64,000 nucleotides of DNA from positions 9,503,399 through 9,567,398 of the forward strand of contig CAXIPT010000002.1 in the NCBI GenBank assembly GCA_964030475.1, given 5' to 3'. This DNA comes from Tethya wilhelma. Lineage: Eukaryota > Porifera > Demospongiae > Tethyida > Tethyidae. Of the stretch, positions 55,836 through 64,000 are shown piece after piece. Every line of letters begins with the position of its first letter. Within the stretch, counting starts at the first letter, position 1. The translations under genes were made by a program, and so were the position numbers. The notes below the pieces were generated by a model that worked only from the letters and a program-made list of their open reading frames with translations, was not told the DNA's origin and ran no database searches.

Positions 55836-55883
55836 AACAATAATTAAATTTATCAATTATGATTATCATTATGTTTTACTTAC

Positions 55884-58800
55884 GATTAAATATAGCTTTG
55901 TTCGACAAACCAAGACTAGGAACAGTTGCACCCAATGCCAGCTCTTTCTTGGCCTGTTTTGTGTGTAGGTGTGTACATGCATGTAGGCATACAACTACAT
56001 GAATTATACTACGTGAATTATGTATGAAGCAAACCCACATCTTTTAGATCGATATTTGAAATCCTCTTCAAATTTCCCACAAAATTCCTCGGAGCTTCAA
56101 ACACCCTCAAAACCTGTACACACAAAACAAAAATCACACATAGCATCATACAATAGTCACATGACACAACAAACCACACCCACCTTCTCATCGGCCCCTG
56201 ATACATACTCCAGTGAACCAATCATGGCAACACACTGCATGTCGTAGCCATGAATCTGTGGCCTCGCTACCTCGTGCCATCGTTGTCGCGACCTCCCATC
56301 ACCTCTCCCCCTCTCCTCACGTGCCCACGGAGCATGGAGTCTTGCTGTCTGATCGAGACCCACGGACACGAAGAAATCCCCTTCCTTCGGTTCCCACGTC
56401 AGATCGTGAACCGGTTTAAAATGGCCACTCAGCATTGGAAGGGGTTGCCAAAGTTCAGTTTGCGAAAAAGATTTGATAGTATCTTGTGAAGAAGAGTCCT
56501 CTGATTGGTCCGTTTGAGTAGTCAAAGAAGTTGTCGACACTTTTTTCCATAAGTGGAACGCTCCCTGATAGCCATGAGCTAATATGACATCACCATGGGG
56601 ACCAAACACAGCACCATAGAGACCAAGAGTGTTACCTCCCACCTCTCCCACTCTGACCTGGAGAGAAATAGGTAAAGGGTTGTCAAAGCAAAAAATCTTT
56701 GCACCATATCTGATCTGGTAAAAAGTAGAAAATGCCGCACATAATTATGATAGCATGTACTACTAAGACATTGTATAGTGTCCATTGTTTTTGCTTACGC
56801 TTTCTATCCACACTCCAGAAACAGGGTCTGGTTTCCATAGCACCATGGTCTTGTCCATGGAAGCACTGAGCAGGCACAGAGGTTGTGTTGGGGTGGGCTC
56901 CATTTGGAATGGCTGCCACTGCACACTGTACACCCAGTCTTCATGACCTGAACACACCATCATAAGGACGTTTCTTTAATACCACATACTTGATCTTAAT
57001 GCATGAATTATACAGTAACCATGGTAACAGTGAACTTTGTACATATCTACTTGATCTTCACTCCATAAATTGTATACTATGCATTTTTTAACTCTACCTA
57101 TAGACCATTTTCATAGGTACACTATATAACAGTTGCATGCTTGTGTGAGAGTGTGGTTGTGCAACTATGCCTAACTACCTACCTATGAGGACTGATTCCA
57201 GTACCACAGTGTAGTGGAATGAGTCTTGGACACTGAACACATTGCTGGTCAGTTTAAGCTCTCCATCTCTGCCATCGTCGTGGCAACCATCTTGGAGCGG
57301 TGACGACTCCTGTCTAGTGATCCTCCAAAGACGAATGTAGCCATCTTGAGAGCAGGAGGCCAAGAGAAGATCACCGCTGTCTGCACGGATGGACCAATGT
57401 AGATGCATAATCATACAACATGAAACATTTGCAGACAAATGATGTATAGGCATAAATTAATGCAATACACTCTTGGTATGAGAAACTATAATGTACAGTA
57501 CATGGAAATGCAATATAGCAGCAGCATGTACTATATATTAGCCTTGTACCCAGGCTCTCTCCTTTGACTATTTTTTGAGCTGTGCAAGAATACTGGTTAG
57601 AATTTGGTGAAATCTAACACAGATCTTGATCAATATCAACTTCAGCTACTGAAGGCTGTTTGAAAAATCACTTTGCCTAACAAATGCATTTCTGTATAGA
57701 CACCTTATGCAAGAAGGCACGTAATGAAACATGCTACATCATTGCATGCACTCACCTTCTTTGGCAAACTGGACATCTCTGACCCAATCTTCATGACCGA
57801 CCAAACTCTGAACTCTCACAAACTGACAAACAAGCAAAATATGAATGAAACCATTTTACAAACACACCAAGGAAGAGCAGTTCAATCAAGACACTAGTTA
57901 GTATATTATCATGAAATTTGCCTAAACTTCTCTCTCAATCCACACCCAAGCACTACAACAGTTTAAGATTATGTGCCTTATCTGCCACACACATAACCCA
58001 CCTTGTTGTCTTGTCTTACAAAGAGGTACACTTTGGAGTCATCTCCTCCGCAGGCCAAGAGGGGCTCGCTAGTGGTCCCTGGAAGAATGAAAAAGTCCAA
58101 ACCAAGTACGAACCCTCGACCAAAGGATATTGTCTGTAGAGCAGTAAATTTTCCTATAAATAGAAAAGAAACACTCATAATACTACAATACATGGGGGTT
58201 ACTTTATGACATTTTTGTATTATACTGCAAACTTGCATGAAAGTAATTTCAAACAGGTACATCATAATATCTAGCAACAATTTTATTAAAGTTATATACT
58301 GTACCAGTTTTATCTTTCCTCTCCCATATTATGAGATCTGAGTCAACAGATCCCGATGCAATTAGCGTAGTAACTCCAGGGGCTTCCTCATCAGGCGAGC
58401 TCTTATTAGGAAAAGAGATGGCAGCTATACAAGTAACAGGTCCAGAATGACCAGCAAGAAGTTGCCCAACCACAAACTGTTAAGGAATGAGTGAATTTAA
58501 AGAATCAAAAGAGATACACAATGAATGTTCCACCAGACCTGATTCTTTTCATCCTTTTTCCAAACAATTATGTTCTTGTCCACGCTTCCAGAAATTAGCT
58601 CCACTCCTGAGAGGCTGTGCTGAGCATGCTCAGTCCTCGTCCAACAGACACAATTGACACTGTCGCTATGGCCATGGAGCATAGCAACCACTTGGTCGAC
58701 ACCACCATCCTTTTTAAACGGGTATCAAGAACCACACATAATATACCATAAACTTTGAAATTCAATTACTATACACTGGTACAAAAACACCATATTAAAT

Positions 58801-58929
58801 TACCTCATTTTGTTTGGCCAGTGCAATAGACTTATCAGCTGCATATGCAAGCATGCCATCAGAACTCCAACTGACTGACTTGGGCCTGCATTCACACCCA
58901 ACAGACACATATTCAACTTTTATTTCCAT
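55884..58929 (-). CDS. ELP2: Elongator complex protein 2, exons 1-10 (5' part)
   Basis: Exons 58804-58929, 58539-58709, 58305-58476, 58002-58153, 57756-57822, 57183-57380, 56799-56947, 56184-56657, 56039-56113 and 55884-55953 have consistent GT-AG sites and phases. They join exons 11-15 at 33970-35955 to give 865 residues, close to the ~826 of human ELP2. The start MEIKVEYVSVGCECRPKS fits the family N-terminus. Diagnostic motifs are LHGHSDSVNCVCW, LQTISFGRGF, GHEDWVRDVQF, LLSASMDKTMVLWKPD, VRVGEVGGNTLG and YVSGADEKVLRVFEAPRNF. It is a WD40 double-propeller scaffold of Elongator. Confidence 0.95.
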
Positions 58930-59260
58930 GAAGAAATTAAGTCAAACAACTGCTTGATTCCTTTATATACACGTGATTAATTGGTAAAGGGTCGGTACTC
59001 TGTCAAGCTCTACAATGACTCCAATTAAACGAAATTCTCCAAAATTTTGGAGTTTGTACCAGTTCAAAGTTTATGAGAGAAAGAAGGCAAGAACTACGTT
59101 CAAGAGGCACACCAGATCAAGAAAACATGTCCAAGGTATTAAAATAAGAACATTTCACCTCAGCCTTTCGAAAATACTCAGTTATGAATAAACTTAAGTT
59201 GTTTACACACTCAGACACATTTTATTCCATCTGTTCCCTCTCATATAAATTTTGTACCAG
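58930..59260. promoter_or_regulatory. divergent promoter region of ELP2 and MMADHC
   Basis: About 330 bp separates the ELP2 start codon (minus) from the first recognised MMADHC coding exon (plus). A 58-codon ORF at 59029 (MTPIKRNSPKFW) may be unrelated or may include the missing 5' exon. No TATA or initiator is clear. Confidence 0.4.
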
Positions 59261-60951
59261 GCTGTGAGTGCTCCCACAAGGATTGTAGCTTATCTTCCTA
59301 GTCTCAAGACCATTCTCCAGAGATTGAGAGCCACTTCAGCTACCCCTTCCTCCATCAACTCTACCTTGATGCTGACATCCACCCCTCCTCTCAATACCAG
59401 TGTGAGCAGTTTTCCTGGTTCTACGTTTTCAGAAGCTACAAAACCATCACCTGGACCTTTTTCAGGTGAGACTAGTTTCAATAGGGAGAGTATGTACATA
59501 CATATACCCTTATCCTTGTGGTTTCTATGGCAACAACATATGTTATGTAATAGAGAGTAACATGTTCACTCTAATGGGGTGATTTTTTAGGCTGATGCAA
59601 TCCCAGCCTGTGTATATCCCATGGCATATGTGTGATTAGGAATACTTTAATCTCTGAATGTGGTTGGTTTTCAGACTACCTACCTACAATGTCAAACATA
59701 CAGTAACTTCCTGTTTTGGTTTGTTGTAGCTTCAATGTCAACTCACAGCGTGTAGTAAAACTAGTTTTGGGTCTCTAACTTGTGTATGTGTGTTGAGCTG
59801 TACTAGGTTACTGTGTAAACTCACTCACACATTGGTTACTACGGCAATCAACCTTGGACCCTATGTGGTGTGATTAAGGCAAATTGTGGCGTGATTAAGC
59901 TTATTAGTTTCCCGCGATATTGAACACTTCCTCATGATTATTTTATTTTGTAGTATGTGTATATATATAAGGAGGTTATAGTAACTAGCCAGGATTGAAA
60001 CCATTTTTGTGATGAAACTTGTAACCTTTACATAATTATTTACATTTGCTTATTCAGCTTCTAGATGTAAATAAACGAATACAACTGTCAAGACCATTTT
60101 TTTGCTCCTTCTATTAAGCTGTACAGTTTCCAAATTGACTCCTATTGTCAATCTGATTATGGGGACAATGCAATCCTATGTTACTTGCATGTTGTGGACA
60201 CATGTTATGAATTTCTGCTCACTAATAGCATGTAATCTCTTATGGTATAAGGAAGTGCCCTTTAAGGACAATCCTTTTTAGGTACAGGAGCAAGAGTGTA
60301 GGGAGTATTGTGTGTTGAAAGTTTAGCCTAGTCACCATGCCCCGTGGGATTTTGTTTGCTATGGAAACTTACAGACTGATGTGCCCCAGTACCAATTCTT
60401 GAAACATTATATTATGCTCTTTAAATAGAGTTGTTTACGGTATTAAAAGTCATATGATCACATGTGTATTGAACTACGAATACAGTTTCTCTAAGTGTCA
60501 GTTTAGTTTTCTATGCCATCATGTGACCTATGAATATTTTGTTATTGTTGATTAATTTTTATATTGCCGGTCACTTTTCATGTAAACACATATCTCACAT
60601 TGTACAGATGCTCTACAGCATTCAAGTGCACTGATATCTTCTCAAATCCATCCAAACTTCCCCCTACCAGGAGCAACTGGATTTTCCCTATCTTCAAACA
60701 CAACCTCACAACCCCTCTCTTCAACTAATGAAGAGGAGACCCCTACAATTAGTGACAGCCCCCTGGGGACCGTGGAATGTATGGTTCAGGAGTGCCCCCT
60801 CTTCTTACAGTCTGATATGATGAAGTTGTTCCCGGGCGTGGCGGTAAAATCTGACCAATTGACAGTGATCACTCTCAGTGAGAAGACCAAGAATGACATG
60901 ACCAGTTGGTCCTCTGAAGTAGAGGCTGAGAGAGAACTACTGCTGGAACAT
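59261..60951 (+). CDS. MMADHC: MMADHC (cobalamin trafficking, cblD), 5' exons
   Basis: Exon 59261-59465 (acceptor tgtaccag, donor gtgaga, phase 1) encodes TRIVAYLPSLKTILQRLRA, resembling the mitochondrial-targeting-like N-terminus of MMADHC. Exon 60608-60951 continues in phase with [42 protein letters not shown] and [24 protein letters not shown] partitions vitamin B12 between cytosolic methionine synthase and mitochondrial methylmalonyl-CoA mutase. The initiator ATG is not resolved (the frame begins with TTG before the acceptor), and the 3' exons are beyond the window end. Confidence 0.8.
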
Positions 60952-63328
60952 GTAAGGGATTTTTCAAAGAATTCATTTGTTTTGACTTGATCAAGTGTTG
61001 TACAAACTACAGTTTTATGTGTGACAATAGGAAGAGTATGATTACTATTATATATTTTAAAGTGATTGCCTAGTCAGACATTGAGATCATGTGTAGGAAA
61101 AGTAATGTGTATGAATAACATTCTGATATGTATATATGTTTGTGGGGGGAGGGGGAAGGGGCAATTCTGTTACATTACAACTACTGTACTTCATTTTACA
61201 TATATTAGCTTATAGCCTAGCTATCATGACTGGTTCACTGAATGCATGTAGGTGTTTACACATAGTGGGGTCAACTGAAACAGTGTTGTTTATGTACATA
61301 CCAGCTCTTCGTGTCATGTGATGGTTGCGGTCACATGGCTATGAATATCATATTGAAATGACATGCTTTTTCGTGAGGTCATATCTTCGCCTTCATGATA
61401 TTGTGCGTTTTTAAGCCTCGGCACGTGCGTAGCACGTGCAGAGGATTACGGTAGTTGTTTTGTGTGTCTGTTTGTTCCATCGAAATCTCAAGAAAGACAG
61501 CTCTAGCGAAAAAACTGATGGTACTTACGTTCATAAATCTGAATGATCTTGTAGAAATATATTTTTTGCTATCCAAAACACAGTGGTTGCTGAGATTTGA
61601 GGCTTTTGTGCTTCTTTGAGCGCTTGCTTCGAGACCACGCCCATTGATCTGGTGTGCGTTATCTAGAATTCGTGTTGAATGGAAGAAGCTCCAAGAGCTT
61701 TAGAAGCACAAGGCTACTGTTGCTGTTGGTCAATGATACTTGGTAAGACAGACAAGAGTTGGCTTAACAACTATGTAAGCATATAGATGTATAATTTGGC
61801 ATGTATAAATTCTTTAGTGTGGTTAGCAAGCATGAACTGCTATTGAGCTATCACTGATGCAAGCTGATCGAGTTGCTGAATGTAGTTTAGGCATAGATTA
61901 TATGGTTGAGGTAGCCCAGCTAGACTTTGCATTCTCAATAGCTATCTGACAATAGTTGAGCATTCCATGGCCAGTGCATGTCAGCCTAGCTCAGTAGCTA
62001 CGGTGCCTATAGTGTCTTGTGCTGCTTTATCACAGAGTTCAAGTATGCAGCTAATCTGTGGGCCTAGCTTGTGGACTAGGCTATAACTTGGGCCTATATA
62101 AAATATAGGTGCATTAGTTTTCTTGATCATATACCCATACCATACATGTAGTTATACATGTAACTTGTGATAATTTAATCCGCTCTTTTACAAGTGCATT
62201 AGCTAGTTCAAATGTAGTCTCGTGGACCAGACTCTTCCCAAGGGAAGAGGCTGGCCTGCGAGACTAAGTTAGTTGAGTGTGCCGAGGCTTGTGCACCAGC
62301 GGTGCTTTCATTACAACCTGTGTTCATATCACGCTACTGTGTACTTTTCAACAAGTTGCCAAATTATGTTTAGGGTAACCTGATTTTATGGTTACACATA
62401 TCTCTCATGTAACTATGAAAATTTTTTTACTTGCACTGTAACACATGTCCACTTGTACAGATACTCTACAGCATTCAAGCGCTCTGGCTTAATTCTGCTC
62501 AAATGCTACAATCAACTATTCCTGCCCAATACATTTGTACATAGTCATGTTTTTATAGTCTCACTCTTAGTATCCAAGTGTCAACGAAAAAGTTCAATCA
62601 CAAACCCCATAAAGCAGCTGGTTCTGTAAATACAACCTAAAAGTTAGTGTTTTCTGAAATTCCCTTCCAGATGTAGTTTGTTGTCATAACACTGAACTTT
62701 ATGCTTGTCCCTGACAAGATTTTCATCATTTCATAAGGTCGTCATTTCACTGCAGTCTCAAACAAGACATGAACCAGCCTGGTTACGGTCCATTTTGAGC
62801 TGAATTAAAATGGTTCACTGAACACACGTAGGGGTGTAGTGGGGTAAAACTGAAACAATGTATAGCTAACTGTCTGGTGAGGGTTGATCACATGACATTA
62901 ATATAATGCGTTTTCTTTTATGAGGTCATGTACCTTATCTATTCATATTCACAATGTCATTCATCTCACACAGTATTCCCAGTGTTGCACTAATAATTAT
63001 TATTTCACAAAGCAAACTTCCCATTAGCTGAAGCACCCAATTTAGAATGTGTGTATGTGTGTCCTCTATCATGTTAATAATGGGTTATAGTGACCGGAAC
63101 CATGGCTTGCCTAGTAGTCACATTTGAACCTGTATTTTGTGTCACGCTGCTGCTACTACTGTGTGTACTGTTCAATTTGTTACCAAAATTAATACTGTTT
63201 AGGGTAACATTGGTTTGTACTTACAGGTATCTCTCATGTAGCTATGAAAATTTTTGCTTGCACTGTAACACATATCCACTTGTACAGATACTCTACAGCA
63301 TTCAAGTGCTCTGGTTTCTTCTCCCTAG
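60952..63328. other. MMADHC intron sequence with repeats
   Basis: Apart from the decayed exon copy there is no gene. A palindromic MITE-like piece lies at 62217-62267 (tagtctcgtggaccag to its complement, ending cgagacta). The 61380-61680 stretch is GC-richer and repeat-like. Confidence 0.45.
62300..62480 (+). pseudogene. decayed copy of the MMADHC exon flank
   Basis: The intron end and exon start (tatctctcatgtaactatga, acttgtacagatactctaca, gcattcaagcgctctggctt) match those before 63288 and 60608. The exon body is lost, so three tandem copies once existed. Confidence 0.6.
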
Positions 63329-63612
63329 CTGGAGCAACTGGGTTACCCCTATCTTCAAACACAACCTCACAACCTCTCTCTTCAACTAATGAAGAGGAGA
63401 CCCCTGCAATTAGTGACAGCCCCCTGGGGACCGTGGAGTGTATGGTTCAGGAGTGCCCCCTCTTCTTACAGTCTGATATGACGAAGTTGTTCCCGGGCGT
63501 GGTGGTAAAATCTGACCAATTGACAGTGATCACTCTCAGTGAGAAGACCAAGAATGACATGACCAGTTGGTCCTCTGAGGTAGAGGCTGAGAGAGAGCTA
63601 CTGCTGGAACAT
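63329..63612 (+). CDS. MMADHC: duplicated MMADHC exon (2b)
   Basis: This segment is nearly identical to 60608-60951 from GATG through ELLLEH. Its start is shortened: a deletion near 63320 puts the old acceptor (63287) out of frame. The new ccctag acceptor at 63328 restores the same entry phase (1), and the exit phase (0) and donor gtaaga are kept. It can therefore replace exon 2a in splicing. Differences include DMTKLF for DMMKLF and VVVKS for VAVKS. Confidence 0.6.
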
Positions 63613-63844
63613 GTAAGAACACAATTATGGAGATTTTTAGGAAATATTAAAATTGATAACCTGAATGGTAAAACATCTGACAAATTAGCTGGACAAAAGA
63701 GAGCTTGTACAAACTCTATTCATTGTCATCAAGAATACAAAATTGAATTTCAAGCATACTGGAACTGTGAAATCATCATCAGTTCTTATAGCCATTGGAA
63801 TATTCACAGCTGATTCAAAAAATAAATACTGCCATCTTATAATA

Positions 63845-64000
63845 CAGTAGAACCTCGATTATCCGAACCTCACTTATCCGAACGCTCGATTATCCGAACA
63901 GAGCTGGAAGACCAAATTTCGGTTAATTAGAACAAATCTGAACAGACTCCGCCCTTTTTTCGAGCTTGAGGCTTACGTAATCGTGCACGCGGTCACTATT
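63845..64000 (+). mobile_element. pogo/Tigger-like element, left end, cut by window edge
   Basis: It starts after TA with cagtagaacctcgattatcc, the typical terminal inverted repeat of pogo/Tigger-like DNA transposons, including the internal repeat of ttatccgaac. The remainder lies outside the window. Confidence 0.75.

Larger units (their letters stand above)
35956..55883 (-). other. ELP2: 19.9-kb ELP2 intron hosting a nested gene array
   Basis: This is the intron between exon 10 (ends N-c, phase 1) and exon 11 (starts aa-ACT). The donor is gtaagt at 55883-55878 and the acceptor is cacacag at 35956. The junction phase fits exactly and the flanking protein sequence is collinear with ELP2. The other 13 introns of the gene are 62-434 bp. 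On the opposite strand it contains five intact RING/TRAF-finger genes, two damaged ones and several fragments. Confidence 0.9.

Noticed and set aside
59029..59205. 58-codon ORF MTPIKRNSPKFW as first exon of MMADHC
   Set aside because: No splice donor gives a clear in-phase link to the exon at 59261, and it does not resemble the family N-terminus; left unassigned.
1..64000. Bacterial operon or phage region
   Set aside because: Split genes with GT-AG introns, microsatellites and eukaryotic families (ELP2, MMADHC, TRRAP) show that this is animal nuclear DNA.

Overview
The window looks like a chromosome segment from an early-branching animal, most likely a demosponge. It is AT-rich, conserved metazoan genes have short GT-AG introns, and short DNA-transposon derivatives are dense. 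Single N bases occur at 13473, 21938, 27889 and 30491. The species is inferred from gene style only.

Left part (1-18 kb): mostly decayed repetitive DNA. It holds two copies of a small three-exon gene, a 10-unit tandem array whose unit looks like an exon with its intron (5.1-6.6 kb), a hAT transposase remnant, several foldback or MITE elements with readable inverted repeats, and one long unrecognised minus-strand ORF (13.3-15.1 kb).

Middle part (18-31 kb): three unrecognised membrane proteins. One has three exons and two membrane spans (18.4-20.6 kb). One has a signal-peptide-like N-terminus and an 81-bp coding minisatellite (22.0-25.4 kb). One lies on the minus strand and its 3' end runs antisense into that minisatellite (25.2-27.7 kb). 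Orphan exons of MMADHC (21.6-21.9 kb) and TRRAP (27.9-28.6 kb) also lie here. An ankyrin-repeat gene at 28.7-30.8 kb is split by a MITE that can be spliced out exactly as an in-frame intron.

Right part (31-59 kb): the main feature is a family of intronless plus-strand genes with a RING finger, TRAF-type zinc fingers, a coiled coil and a C-terminal membrane anchor. Two copies (31.3-33.6 kb) lie beside the 3' end of the Elongator subunit gene ELP2. Five intact copies plus truncated or broken copies fill a single 19.9-kb intron of ELP2 on the opposite strand. I could follow ELP2 over 15 phase-consistent exons (865 residues) from 58929 down to 33970; its other introns are 62-434 bp. The ring-finger family lacks a MATH/TRAF-C domain, has Cys-Cys-Gly-Gln where Cys-Gly-His is expected, and four members share a palindromic CCTTATAAGG box about 35-50 bp before the start codon. 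I regard this nested, expanding, tail-anchored E3-ligase-like array as the best candidate for a previously undescribed system.

Right edge (59-64 kb): MMADHC starts divergently from ELP2. Its second recognised exon is duplicated in tandem (60.6 and 63.3 kb), with a decayed third copy between, and the window ends inside a pogo/Tigger-like element.
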